Under the pieces are notes generated by a model that was given only the letters and a program-made list of their open reading frames with translations, did no database searches and was not told the origin of the DNA. Below are positions 10,701 to 19,700 of a stretch of DNA of 64,000 nucleotides, piece after piece. Position numbers and translations under genes: made by a program. Positions within the stretch are counted from its first letter, which is position 1, and every line of letters starts with the position of its first letter. The DNA lies in contig JBGUBD010000015.1 in the NCBI GenBank assembly GCA_041821185.1, positions 21,626 through 85,625 of the forward strand, written 5' to 3'. Origin of the DNA: Phycisphaerales bacterium AB-hyl4 (GTDB taxonomy: Bacteria > Planctomycetota > Phycisphaerae > Phycisphaerales > Phycisphaeraceae).

Positions 10701-11264
10701 GGAGAACGGCAGCCGAAGCTCGGCCTCCCAGCCAGTGCTGGTCTGACGTGCGGCATACGTCCAGTCCCACTGCGCGCCGGCGTCACGGCCGTCTGCATGC
10801 ACCAGACCGTCCGCGTACGCCCCGACCGCATTGCCACCGAAGTGAACCGCCTCCTGTCCGGTTCGGCCGACGTCGATCAACACCTCAATCGCGTCGTCGC
10901 CCCACACGCCCGTCGTCGCCCGGCCGGGCTCGTCCGCGGAAATGTGCATCGGGCCGGCGTAGTCGCGATGCACCCGCCAGGCGATGTACAGCGCTTCCTC
11001 GGTATAGCCGACGTAAACCTCCGTGTCGCGTTCATACTGCTGCCCGCTTTCGGTCGAGATCAGCGGCGAAAGCGTCGACGCCCCAACCCACTCGCGCTCA
11101 TCCACGCGCCCGTCGATCGTCGGCGCTTCGGAAAGCATCGGCGCCCCCACATGCGGCAGCCGCTGCCACGGCAACTCCTCCGCGAACAACGCGCCCGGCG
11201 ACATCGCCAGACCGCATGCAAGTCCCGAAAGAACTCCCGAAAAACGCCTCGTTTGAATCGTCAT
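7797..11264 (-). CDS. Giant secreted protein: CBM9-like domain plus TIM-barrel glycosidase-like domain
   Basis: 1155 residues with a signal peptide (GLACGLAMSPGALFAEE). Residues about 40-240 look like a carbohydrate-binding family 9 domain (PTIDGRVDEREW, YVGYTEEALYIAWRV, WGDDAIEVLIDVG, GWEAELRLPFSEL, TWGLDVARAD). A long beta-rich middle follows. The last 450 residues look like a TIM barrel of the DUF6067 or related glycosidase-like type: QWLNVFSRWNRPHFGQPF, GFRTTWYAGWN, NIGMDGIYLDSTPGPEF and GHDGWAPLMGINSFIDVFH. The Asp in GIYLDST is a candidate catalytic residue. A Shine-Dalgarno GGAGAG precedes ATG 11264. It probably binds and cuts or rearranges a complex glycan outside the cell. Neither substrate nor reaction can be read from the sequence. 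Confidence 0.82.
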   Translation of the reverse strand: MTIQTRRFSGVLSGLACGLAMSPGALFAEELPWQRLPHVGAPMLSEAPTIDGRVDEREWVGASTLSPLISTESGQQYERDTEVYVGYTEEALYIAWRVHRDYAGPMHISADEPGRATTGVWGDDAIEVLIDVGRTGQEAVHFGGNAVGAYADGLVHADGRDAGAQWDWTYAARQTSTGWEAELRLPFSELDMDGPPEAGETWGLDVARADKTPEDTYAFWSYRDRVRFRNLAQVGVMQFVGERPAFRLREIGRLGDMSSGALAELVHLGSDDVSVNVQHAVYLLEESGAVDNVFDTIDSGVGEEDMVGDVGAYTTLDRQIAQVLGFYTVKGENERTVDAVAGGRTGLNLSAVDVPAGDVLIAYHVTDAEGHVLGSALVPTVQREPIFLSVVPYFLSSEKLDLSVSLHSDQLRGRVHEAEVMLTQDGQTLEEGRYPIDEAMEQVLFSSEGIAEGGYELMVRLLDANGEVAGELLETLYRPVPDWVKNQPGTSAFVPPPYEPVEAAADYARIWGREYRFDGSFLPSQMVSQEEGLFAAAPRLHLKLDGEKVELRGTLSLTETDDEFARYEFEGSAGDVAVRAVTKVEFDGFTTIDLELDTQGVRVDELFVEFPIKDEHAELYTFNAFFNENTHRPDTRQMEELSAGLSRAGLIDDGFTIGFNHAIWLGTPERGFQWCAETAQHWHNQQRAEAIEVIRTGEADQTLFRLRVIDKPTEVDALAYRWGLMAGPVRPYGRGAQDFYFGQLHTPYETLELDEQSMDFRRFIPAYREAGGQWLNVFSRWNRPHFGQPFREAEGIEQRRALNDRIQAEGFRTTWYAGWNALDPSMELYQHYGVAMRRVPTRFSWGGYKECTNAGYIEYLAGGAVWMIENIGMDGIYLDSTPGPEFCNNPLHSGPLGGGCGYVDPETGERIVTRDIWGRRELFKRLFKIFHGEVVENGLVYGHDGWAPLMGINSFIDVFHTAEGARREDYHDIDFYRAQYNPTQYGVPVEHAWERHHPVDRNMAWAVSLVHDNRIKMYPYYIAIAERKRDTYEPDLGIDHRMWVASQWFDWDADWKWHPYYSNEEVLSVEADEVYASFHANDQGQIIFNVVNMAEQASNAQFQLDLEALGLPSQLYARDVVTHETFEIHDGQFELEVLGYRPRVLMINATPVPEL

Positions 11265-11393
11265 GCTCTGAACTCTCCATACGCCAGCCTTACGCCGGCT
11301 TCCTTCTGGTCATCAACGCACTTTTTCACACACCGTCTCGTTCACGAGCTGATTCGCTCGCAATCGGACGCACCACCGCCCGCGTGCCATGGC

Positions 11394-12182
11394 CTACAGA
11401 TTCAGTCCCATTCCCAAAGACGTTTCAATAAACCGCGCGCCCTCGCTCGGCAAGCCGCCGTCCTGGTCATGGCTCGGCGTCAGGCCATACGGTCGCGTCT
11501 GCCGCTGACCGTCCACCTCAAACGGCTCACGGAACGTGTCCAGCAACAATGTCCATGGATCAGGACGCAACCCGTCCGGATAGTGATAGCCAAGCTCCTC
11601 CGGCTCGCGCGGCAGCGATGAAATTCGAAAGTCATGGATCACGAACGAATTTTCCCCGCTGTGGCCGAGCACGATCTTCATGTCCGCATCCGGCTGAACC
11701 CCCAACGGTCGGCGCATCGGTTCACGCTTCGTCTCCCGGCCGTCGACCGTCACCCACATCTCCCGGCCGTCCCAGCTCAAGGCGAAATGGCGCGGCTCAC
11801 CCTCCCGCCAGCCGTCGTCGTCCTCGCCCGACACATGCCACAACCGCGCCATCACCACGACCTGTTCGCCTTCATTGCTCGCGCGAATCCAGGGCCCGGA
11901 ACGCTGGCTGCCATCGTCCTGCCGACGCGTCCGCCAGATCAGTTGAAAGAACGTGTGCTCTTGCTCCTGCTCCAGCAGAAAAAGCCGTCGCCCGCGATAG
12001 TGCCCCTCGATATCCGCGTCGGGATCGAACTGCGGCACAAGCCACATCTCAATCGTGCCCCGCTCCGGATCAATGTTGCCCAACGCCGGGTAAGTCACCT
12101 GCCCCGCCTGCGCCTGCACTGCCAGCAATGCCACCAGGCACAGCGGCGTCAAAGTTACTGCCAACCATTGCGATCGCCTCAT
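11394..12182 (-). CDS. Secreted ConA-like (LamG-type) protein
   Basis: 262 residues. Start ATG 12182 has a perfect AGGAG nine bases upstream, so the longer open frame to 12233 is not used. A signal peptide (WLAVTLTPLCLVALLAVQAQA) is followed by a single jelly-roll domain with LamG/Laminin_G_3 features: GTIEMWLVPQFDPDAD, RHFALSWDGREMWVTVDGR, MKIVLGHSGENSFVIHDFRIS. No PEP-CTERM tail or lipobox is seen, so it is probably soluble in the periplasm or secreted. It sits between the CBM9 giant protein and the pseudopilin gene, all on the minus strand and downstream of the LacI gene, so it likely belongs to the same glycan-response module. Confidence 0.78.
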   Translation of the reverse strand: MRRSQWLAVTLTPLCLVALLAVQAQAGQVTYPALGNIDPERGTIEMWLVPQFDPDADIEGHYRGRRLFLLEQEQEHTFFQLIWRTRRQDDGSQRSGPWIRASNEGEQVVVMARLWHVSGEDDDGWREGEPRHFALSWDGREMWVTVDGRETKREPMRRPLGVQPDADMKIVLGHSGENSFVIHDFRISSLPREPEELGYHYPDGLRPDPWTLLLDTFREPFEVDGQRQTRPYGLTPSHDQDGGLPSEGARFIETSLGMGLNL

Positions 12183-12293
12183 CAAATACGCTCCTGTTAT
12201 TCGCATCACCGACAGGCTGATCGCCTGCTTCAAGATCGTTCAACCAACAACCGCCAACGCTCAAAGCGGCATCGGCCTCCACGCGGATACGGC

Positions 12294-13046
12294 CTATCGC
12301 TTTAGCCAGAGCACCTTCTCCCGAAGGTTGAATTGATTGGTCGGTGCATATGAGCCCTCCCAAGGCCCGCGTTCCAACCGACCATTACCATCGGTGAACA
12401 CACTTGCGACCACCCGGGTGTCATCGTATGCCGTATTTTCGAATGCAAAGCCATGCCTTGAGACGTCACTGCCACCGTAGTGCGGCCCATTCGTGATACT
12501 CCACTGAACGGCATCAGCAGCAATCAAGGTATTGGACGGATCGTCCGCTTCGTCGATATGGGTACCACCTCGGCTTCTGGTCCAATCATCGTCATAGGGG
12601 GGGGCGCTGCCGCCCCGGACTCCGGTGCCGGGTGTGTCCGGCGTGCTGCGGTACCACCACCCGTTGTAGCCGTATGTCCCGCCTTGCATACCGGGTTGAA
12701 TCACGATGTCGAATGGCACATCCGGACAATTCAGTGGCCACGCATTCTCCTCATGGCTCCAGTTGCTATCGCCCAGGTACGCCGGGATACGGTCCCCTCG
12801 CGGGAGCCCATCGTGCCAGCCACTTCGCCGTGGATGGTACCACTGATAACCGGGAAACCGCTCGCGCCAGTCCCCGGCATACGTATGAAACGCCATGCCG
12901 ATCTGTCGCAGGTTGGACAGGCACTGGACCGTGCGGGCCGTTTGCCGCGCTGCGGAAAGGGCCGGCAACAGGATGGCGATCAGCAATGCGATAATGCTGA
13001 TGACGACCAGAAGCTCAATGAGTGTGAATCCGCGTCGATTTGACAT
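12294..13046 (-). CDS. Pseudopilin-like protein with prepilin N-terminal cleavage/methylation site
   Basis: Start ATG 13046 with GGAG upstream gives [31 protein letters not shown], a textbook prepilin peptidase site followed by the hydrophobic stem helix. The next stretch [28 protein letters not shown] is the usual sequence of planctomycete pseudopilin-like proteins, which occur in large numbers per genome. The body (about 200 residues) ends EKVLWLKR. It contains a G8 tract (12597-12604) coding for Gly-Gly-Ser-Ala-Pro-Pro. Proteins of this group often stand beside regulators and secreted glycan proteins, as here; their role is not known. Confidence 0.9.
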   Translation of the reverse strand: MSNRRGFTLIELLVVISIIALLIAILLPALSAARQTARTVQCLSNLRQIGMAFHTYAGDWRERFPGYQWYHPRRSGWHDGLPRGDRIPAYLGDSNWSHEENAWPLNCPDVPFDIVIQPGMQGGTYGYNGWWYRSTPDTPGTGVRGGSAPPYDDDWTRSRGGTHIDEADDPSNTLIAADAVQWSITNGPHYGGSDVSRHGFAFENTAYDDTRVVASVFTDGNGRLERGPWEGSYAPTNQFNLREKVLWLKR

Positions 13047-13130
13047 AAGACTGCTCCGTTCGTGAAGTGTCCCGGTTGTGACCATGTCCGTCATCCCTGT
13101 GATTGCCCCTACGATTACGACTGATGATGC

Positions 13131-14219
13131 TCAATGACTCGGCTTCCAACAGCACGCCGACGCGTCGATCATGCTCCGCCGAACGATCAGCTTCGTCGGC
13201 ACGGCAAACGTCGTAGGTTCAAACGCAGGATTCTCCATCGCCTCGACCAGCAGCTCCGCAACCTTGCGCCCACGCAGGCGACGCTGCGGGTCGATCGTCG
13301 TGAGAAATGGCTCGCGCGTGGGGAAGTTCGGGCTCGACTCCAGATCGTCGAAGCCCGCCAACGCCACGTCGCGCCCCGGCTCGATGCCCCGCTCACGCAG
13401 TGCGTCGGCGACACCGAACGCCACCGCGTCGCTAGCGCCCACCATCACGGTGCAGCCGGCAAAACGGTCCATGTTCGCCCGCATCGCCCGGCATGCCTCG
13501 CTGATTTCCGCAATCGCACCATCCGTGCGAGGTTCGTAACACAACACCCGATGCTCGGGCACCTCGATGTCCTGCTCAGCCATCGCCTGGCGAAACACCG
13601 CCAGGCGGTTGCCCCGCACTGGATCGCGCGTCAGGTAGCCCCCCGTGACATAGCCGACCTGCCTGTGACCGCGCCGTCTGAGTTCCTGCGCCAACTGGAC
13701 GTAGCCCGACCGATCGTCACGCAAAACCACACTGAGCTTGTCCGACGCGCCCAGTTCGGTCGGTGGATCGGTCGTGACCGCCGGTATCTTGCGCCGAATC
13801 AGTTCATCCAAAGTCTGCTGACCGAAGATCCGCGTGCTGAGGTAAAACCCGTCAATGCGACGGCGATGAATGGCCTTGAGCACCTGCGATTCCCCCACCT
13901 CGCCCACTTCCACCGGCAGCAACGCCAGGTGGTACCCTCGCTCCAGCGCGACGTTGGCCATTTCCAGCAGTGTGGGAGCGAAAAACGGCGACCCGAAGCT
14001 CTTTTCGGCCTGCCCCTGCACCACCCCGATGCAAAAGCTCTTGCCCGTCGCCAGCGACCGAGCCAAATGATTGGGCTCATAACCAACCTGCGCCGCGGCC
14101 TTGAGCACCTGCTGCCGAACCGCCGGTCGGACGCGGTACTGCTGATCATTACGCAGCACCCGCGACACCGTCGCCCGGCTTTTACCCGTCAGTCGGCAGA
14201 TGTCTTCAACCGTCGCCAT
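13131..14219 (-). CDS. LacI family transcriptional regulator
   Basis: 362 residues from ATG 14219, with GGAG upstream. The N-terminal helix-turn-helix and hinge helix are clear: ATVEDICRLTGKSRATVSRVLRN and then VLKAAAQVGYEPNHLARSLATG. The remaining 290 residues are a periplasmic-binding-like sensor (FCIGVVQGQ, GFYLSTRIFG, AVTTDPPTE, GHRQVGYVTGGYL, DVALAGFDDLES, LTTIDPQRRLRGRKVAELL). The ligand is most likely a sugar or glycan fragment. The gene is the first of a minus-strand series running through pseudopilin, ConA-like, CBM9 and PEP-CTERM genes. Its promoter carries a long perfect palindrome, listed separately, which suggests autoregulation. Confidence 0.93.
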   Translation of the reverse strand: MATVEDICRLTGKSRATVSRVLRNDQQYRVRPAVRQQVLKAAAQVGYEPNHLARSLATGKSFCIGVVQGQAEKSFGSPFFAPTLLEMANVALERGYHLALLPVEVGEVGESQVLKAIHRRRIDGFYLSTRIFGQQTLDELIRRKIPAVTTDPPTELGASDKLSVVLRDDRSGYVQLAQELRRRGHRQVGYVTGGYLTRDPVRGNRLAVFRQAMAEQDIEVPEHRVLCYEPRTDGAIAEISEACRAMRANMDRFAGCTVMVGASDAVAFGVADALRERGIEPGRDVALAGFDDLESSPNFPTREPFLTTIDPQRRLRGRKVAELLVEAMENPAFEPTTFAVPTKLIVRRSMIDASACCWKPSH

Positions 14220-14242
14220 CGCCAAATGCTCCAAAAACCTGG

Positions 14243-14305
14243 ATGAACGCGCGATCATTAAAAATGATCGCGCGTTCATTAGACCATATTCCCAAATCGT
14301 GTCAA
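14243..14305 (-). promoter_or_regulatory. LacI gene promoter overlapped by a 37-bp perfect palindrome (putative double operator)
   Basis: Read on the minus strand, TTGACA (14305-14300), a 16-base spacer and TCTAAT (14283-14278) form a near-consensus sigma-70 promoter. Directly on top of the -10 box and start point lies a perfect inverted repeat: 17-bp arms 14243-14259 and 14263-14279 around AAA. Each arm region also holds a near-palindromic 14-mer (TGAACGCGCGATCA and TGATCGCGCGTTCA) with the central CG typical of LacI-family operators; their centres are 21 bp apart, two helical turns. The regulator gene starts 24 bases further on. Confidence 0.7.
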
Positions 14306-14623
14306 CCATTTTTCTGAATGATTTAGATCGTCTTCAGCCCACCTGTTCGTGGCCTACGGTGCCTTGTATTGAAGACCCAACAGATCGCCGACCTGATTCA
14401 TGTCGGCCGGCTCTGGCTGGGCACGACGCGTCAAGCATCGGCCAGGCGAGGCCGACTCCGGGCACGCCTCGCCCCGGAGAACTGTTGGAGCGGTATTTCT
14501 CGCGACGACGGTCACGCGATAAACTGACTCATAACCCTCGTCGATCCATGTCGATGGAAGCCAACGGGGAAGTATTGCTGATCCACGACCGATGCTTGCC
14601 CTGCCTGGCGACCCGTTTTCCGA
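14280..14623. other. Intergenic stretch between divergent lacI and ATP-grasp genes
   Basis: About 340 bases. The first 26 hold the minus-strand promoter of the LacI gene. In the rest I see no convincing gene, RNA or terminator; several short frames run through it but have no ribosome site and end in other frames of the ATP-grasp gene. GGCCAGGCGAGGCCGACT-type GC-rich words are present but make no strong hairpin with a T tail. Confidence 0.4.
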
Positions 14624-15751
14624 ATGGTCGACATGCCCACCCCGCTCATCATTCTTGGCCAGAACCCTCGCGCCGCTGCCGGTTCGGCGAGACTCGCCGG
14701 CTATGAGCCGTGGGTTGTGACCACCCGCCCCACGGTCGACCTTCCCGACATCGCCACCGTCCGCCACTGCCCGGCCGAGCGTTATCCCGCCGCAGTCCTG
14801 GGCATGATCGACGATGCGCCCGTGGCCGCGCCGATCCTGCTTGCCGGCGATATGGAGAATTACCTCGACGTCGTGCAGGCCGTCAGCTTCGAGCACAAAC
14901 TGCTCGGCTGTACGGTCGACGCGATGCGTCACATTCGCGACCCGCTCACCCTGCCCTCGCTGCCAGCGATTGAGGGCATACGATCCTGCCACACACGCAC
15001 GCGCGCCTCGCTGGCTCAACGGCTCGCCCGGCTGGTCTTCGGCGCATGGGGCGGGCGGAAGTATCTGCTTAAACCGCGCCGCTCTTATCTTGGCCACGGC
15101 ATCCAGTGGTGGACGCCCGGCGCAGCCGGTCAGCGGATCGGCCACGACCGCTACCTTCAGCAGTACATCCGCGGCACGCCTTATACCGCCGTCTTCTTCG
15201 CGGACGGCTGGTCGGCCAGGCTGCTGGGCGTCACCGAGATTCTCGTCGGCGAACCTGCCTTCCATGCCCAGGGCTTCCAGGTCGTCGGCCAACTCGGCCC
15301 CGTTCAACTCGCTGAACAGGCCCGCACGGCGTTATCGCACCTCAGCGTCCAACTCACGCAACGCTTCGACATGCGCGGGCTCTTCGGTGTCGATCTGATC
15401 ATGGACCATCGCGGAACGCTGTGGCCCGTTGAAGTGAACCCGCGCTACGTCGACGCCATCGAATTGCTCGAACGAGCCAGCAACGTGCCACTGCTGGCGC
15501 CGACTGGGCCCGGACCGTTGCCGGCCGCGCCGCGAACCCTCGGCCGAGCGACGCTGTTCGCGTCACACGATCTCGCCGGCCCGCCCGACCTCGACAGTCT
15601 GCCATCGGATCAGGTCGCCGATCGACCGCTGCCCAACAAGCCGATCGCCGCCGGTGAGCCGGTCGTCACACTTTTCGCAGCCGGCGCTTCGCGCGACGCC
15701 TGCGAACGCCAGCTTCGCGAACGTGCCACGGCGCTGGCAGCGACCTGTTAA
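14624..15751 (+). CDS. ATP-grasp superfamily protein (COG2232-like predicted carboligase)
   Basis: 375 residues. N-terminal Rossmann-like pre-ATP-grasp part (PLIILGQNPRAAAGSARLAGYEPW), then the ATP-grasp fold: KYLLKPRRSYLGHGIQWW (nucleotide-binding lysine region), YLQQYIRGTPYTAVFFADG, RGLFGVDLIMD, and the metal-binding strand WPVEVNPRYVDAIELLE. The last motif is close to the VNPRYTASVE seen in the COG2232 group, whose members occur with methanopterin-linked C1 genes in methanogens, methylotrophs and planctomycetes. No such C1 genes are visible here, so the substrate is unknown. ATG 14624 is used, with ATG 14633 as alternative; neither has a strong ribosome site. Confidence 0.82.
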   Translation: MVDMPTPLIILGQNPRAAAGSARLAGYEPWVVTTRPTVDLPDIATVRHCPAERYPAAVLGMIDDAPVAAPILLAGDMENYLDVVQAVSFEHKLLGCTVDAMRHIRDPLTLPSLPAIEGIRSCHTRTRASLAQRLARLVFGAWGGRKYLLKPRRSYLGHGIQWWTPGAAGQRIGHDRYLQQYIRGTPYTAVFFADGWSARLLGVTEILVGEPAFHAQGFQVVGQLGPVQLAEQARTALSHLSVQLTQRFDMRGLFGVDLIMDHRGTLWPVEVNPRYVDAIELLERASNVPLLAPTGPGPLPAAPRTLGRATLFASHDLAGPPDLDSLPSDQVADRPLPNKPIAAGEPVVTLFAAGASRDACERQLRERATALAATC

Positions 15752-16198
15752 GCCCACGCAGCAGGTCCACCCTGATGCACCACAACTGCTCGAATGTGCC
15801 GACCGAGCATTTCACCAGGCAATAGGCCCTTCGCTCGCCGTGCCTCTACCTCAACCACTTCCGCAGCCAAGTGCCTCGCGGCGACCCCGCGCCGACCATC
15901 GCTTGCGAGCCAATCGCCTCCTCGTTCCGCTCCGCCGTCAACGGTACGACGCGCTCCGGGCCAACGTGGCCGCACCACACCTCATGCCGGATGATCGCGC
16001 GGCCGCCGTCGCCGCTGCTCATGGCAGTGGCGGAGGAACGAAGAAAAAGTGAAAAAACAGATGAGTATTAAACGATAAAAAGATCTTTAATGGTAGAATT
16101 AAGCAGCAGCCTTGTGCGTCCCCCCCGCCGGCATGTTGCCGGCGCAGCCCGCTACGACGGTAGCAGGCGGCGCACGCCCTCCCGGAAAGGGGTTTGTG
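15752..16198. other. Intergenic stretch upstream of the FMN-protein/nifJ pair
   Basis: 450 bases. On the minus strand, 16022-15846 reads as a 58-residue frame with high GC at third positions (MSSGDGGRAIIRHEVWCGHV...), stopped by TAG, with no ribosome site; it could be a tiny gene or the remnant of one. From about 16050 to 16105 the DNA turns sharply AT-rich (TAAACGATAAAAAGATC, TTTAATGGTAGAATTAAG), which is where the promoter of the next two genes should be, though no clean -35/-10 pair is seen. GCCGGCATGTTGCCGGC (16128-16144) is a small hairpin in the presumed leader. Confidence 0.35.
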
Positions 16199-16705
16199 AT
16201 GGCCAGAGAATCTGATCTGCTCGCGCGATGCGCTTCGGTGATCCAGCGCTATCCGACCGGGATGATGACGACCGTCGAGCCGACCGGCATGCCATGCAGT
16301 CGGTACATGACCGCCGCGATCGGAGCCAATATTCGACAACTCTACTGCCTCACCGTGCGCGATGGACGGAAGCTTGCGCATCTTCATGCCAATCCCGAGG
16401 TGTGCTGGGTATTCGCCGACCCGGAGCAACAGGAGGTGGTGACGCTGTATGGCCACGCTCGCGAGGTCGATGACGCGGTGGGGGCGGACGACTTGTGGGA
16501 CCGCTTGATCCGCCACGTCGAGCCCTATGGCCTGAACATGCTCGGCCAACAGGAAGGCACCGAATACCGTTTCGTTGAGACGCGCGTGGACGCGGTGGAG
16601 TACCTCAACCAGCAGGAAAAGATCCTCCGCCCTCACCGTGTGCAGTTGCATCAGCCAGGCCGCTCGGCCGGCTGCTGCGGCGGCGCCGGCTGCAGTAGTG
16701 CGTGA
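16199..16705 (+). CDS. Pyridoxamine-5'-phosphate-oxidase-like FMN split-barrel protein
   Basis: 168 residues from ATG 16199, with GGAAAGGGG upstream. The fold is that of the general stress protein 26 / PNPOx-like group: IQRYPTGMMTTVEPTGMPCSRYM, ANIRQLYCLTVRDGRKLAHLHANPEVCWVFAD, EVVTLYGHAREVDD, then RFVETRVDAVEYLN. Such proteins bind FMN or F420 or heme as dimers. The C-terminus ends in a cysteine-rich tail (AGCCGGAGCSSA, four Cys in 12 residues), unusual for the family and a possible metal or redox site. The gene ends 51 bases before nifJ on the same strand and is probably cotranscribed, which suggests a redox role near low-potential electron transfer. Confidence 0.85.
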   Translation: MARESDLLARCASVIQRYPTGMMTTVEPTGMPCSRYMTAAIGANIRQLYCLTVRDGRKLAHLHANPEVCWVFADPEQQEVVTLYGHAREVDDAVGADDLWDRLIRHVEPYGLNMLGQQEGTEYRFVETRVDAVEYLNQQEKILRPHRVQLHQPGRSAGCCGGAGCSSA

Positions 16706-16756
16706 AGATCGGAACTGGTGGACGCCCGTGCCAGTTTGCCAGGAAGCGAGAACCCA

Positions 16757-19700
16757 ATGCACTGTAACAAGCGCGTCATGCTGGACGGCAACGGGGCGGT
16801 CGCATCGGTCGCATATCGCATGAATGAGGTCATTGCGATCTACCCGATAACGCCTTCATCGCCGATGAGCGAGTCCGCCGACGCGTGGGCAACGCGCGGT
16901 CGACAAAACGTATGGGGCCAGACCCCCAGTGTGGTAGAGATGCAGTCGGAAGCAGGCGTCATCGGCAGCGTGCACGGCGCACTGCAAAGCGGAGCCCTCA
17001 CGACGACTTTCACCTCGTCGCAGGGGCTGCTGTTGATGATCCCTAACCTTTACAAGATCGCCGGCGAGCTGACGAGTTTCTGTATGCATGTCGCAGCGCG
17101 AGCTGTCGCGACGCACGCGCTGTCGATCTTCGGCGACCACTCCGATGTCATGGCTTGCCGACAGACCGGCTGTGTCCTCCTTGCGTCCAACTCGGTACAG
17201 GAAGCACACGACCTCGCCTGCATCGGCCAGGTCGCGACGCTTCAAGCACGTCTCCCGGTGATTCACTTCTTCGACGGCTTCCGCACATCCCACGAGATCA
17301 ACGGCCTCACCCTGCTCAACGATGAGCAATTGCTCGCCATGCTCGATCCGCACACCATCGCTCGCCATCGCGAACGCGCACTCAGCCCTGACACGCCACG
17401 CATCCGCGGTACCGCGCAGAATCCCGACGTCTTCTTTCAGGCGCGCGAGGCGAGCAACCGCTTTTACCTCGCATGCCCCGACATCGTGCAGAATGTGATG
17501 GACCGCTTCGCCGCGCTCACCGGTCGGCGGTACAGCCTGTTCGAGTACGCCGGCCATCCCGAAGCCGAGGACGTCATCGTCATTATAGGTTCCGCCAGCG
17601 AAACGGTGGAACAGACCGTCCGCAGCCTGACCGCAGACGGACGCCGCGTCGGCGTGCTGAAGGTGCGGTTGTATCGCCCGTTTGACGCGGCGCGTTTCGT
17701 CTCGGTGTTGCCTGCGTCCGTGCGTCGGCTGGCGGTGATGGACCGCACGAAAGAGCCGGGCGCGGTGGGTGAGCCGTTGTATCAGGATGTGATTGCAGCG
17801 CTGACCGAGGACCTGCCCGACGATCGCGTCATGCCACGCGTGATCGGCGGACGCTACGGCCTGGGCAGCAAGGAATTCACGCCGGCGATGGTCAAGGCGA
17901 TTTATGGCGAACTGCGTCGCTCACGGCCGCGCCGTCACTTCACCGTGGGAATCATGGATGATGTGACCCACCTTTCGCTGCCGATCGACGATTGGTTCGG
18001 CCTCGATACCGACGGAGCAACGCAGGCGATTTTCTACGGCCTCGGCGCCGACGGCACGGTGGGCGCCAACAAGAACGCAATCAAGATCATCGGCGAAGAA
18101 GCCGGCCTGCACGCGCAAGGCTATTTCGTCTACGACTCAAAAAAGTCCGGCGCGACCACGGTATCGCACCTGCGTTTCGGGCCCAACCCGATTCACGCAC
18201 CCTATCTGATTCGCTCGGCCGACTTCGTCGCCTGCCATCAGTTCCGCTTCCTCGACAGGCTCGACATACTCGAACACGCCAGATTTGGCGGCACGCTGCT
18301 GCTTAACGCCCCCTACTCGGCCGACCGGGTGTGGGAGCGTCTGCCACGGGAGCTCCAGCAGCAGATCATCGAGAAAAACTTGCGCGTGTTCACCATTGAC
18401 GCCTACGCCATCGCCAGCGACATCGGCCTTGGCAGGCGGATCAACACGATCATGCAGACCTGCTTTTTTGCCATCGCCAACGTATTGCCACGTAATGCCG
18501 CAATCCGCCACATCAAGAAGGCAATCGAGAAAACCTACGCGAGCAAGGGCGGCGACATCGTGAAGCAGAACTGCGCAGCGGTGGACCAGGCGCTCGCGCA
18601 TCTGCACCAACTCGACGTGCCTGACACGGCCGACTCGACGCACTACCGCCTGCCCATCGTGTCGGAAGAAGCGCCGGACTTCGTCCAGCGTGTGACGGCT
18701 GTGATGCTGGCAGACAAGGGCGATTACCTCCCCGTCTCCGCGTTCCCCGTGGACGGCACCTGGCCCACCGGGACGTCCCAGTGGGAGAAACGCAGCATTG
18801 CCACGAAGCTGCCCCAGTGGGATACGGCGTTGTGCATCCAATGCAACAAGTGCGCGATGGTCTGCCCGCACGCCGCCATCCGCGCGAAAGTTTTTGAGCC
18901 CAGCGCACTAGCCGACGCCCCCAACACTTTCCAGACGATGGACTACAAAGCTCCCGACCTGCGCGGGCTGAGGTACACGCTCCAGGTTGCTCCAGACGAC
19001 TGCACAGGCTGCGGTTTATGCGTCAATATCTGTCCAGCCAAGGATAAAGCCGAGCCCGGCCATAAAGCCATCGACATGGTCCCGCGCGAAAATGTGCGGG
19101 GCACCGACGAAGTCAACTGGGATTACTTCAAGAAGCTACCCGACGTCACGCGTACCCGCATTGTTCGCCTCGACGCGAAGGGATCGCAGTTCTTTCAGCC
19201 ATTGATGCAGTTCTCCGGCGCATGTGCCGGTTGCGGCGAAACGCCCTATATCAAGCTGCTGACACAGCTGTTCGGCGACCGCGCGATGATCGCCAACGCC
19301 ACCGGCTGTTCCTCCATCTTCGGCGGCAACCTGCCCACAACCCCCTACTGCGTCAACAACGACGGCCGAGGCCCGGCATGGGCCAACTCGCTGTTTGAAA
19401 ACAACGCCGAGTTTGGCTTCGGCATGCGTATGGCGGTCGATCAACTCGCCGCCGCCGCCCGCATCCTCGTGCATCGACTGGCCGGCCGCATCGGCGATAC
19501 GCTCGCCAATGACCTTATCGCGATCCCCGCCAGCGACGAAGCATCGCTACACACGCAACGACAGCGCGTGCATGCACTACGACGGAAGCTGGCGAAGATC
19601 GACGCGCCCGAAGCCCGTCGGCTCGACCACCTCGCTGACTTCCTCGTCCCACGCAGCGTCTGGCTGGTCGGAGGCGATGGCTGGGCCTACGACATCGGCT

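Noticed and set aside
14354-15307. 317-codon minus-strand frame opposite the ATP-grasp gene
   Set aside because: It mirrors the ATP-grasp gene, which has clear motifs on the plus strand; the minus reading has no recognisable domain.
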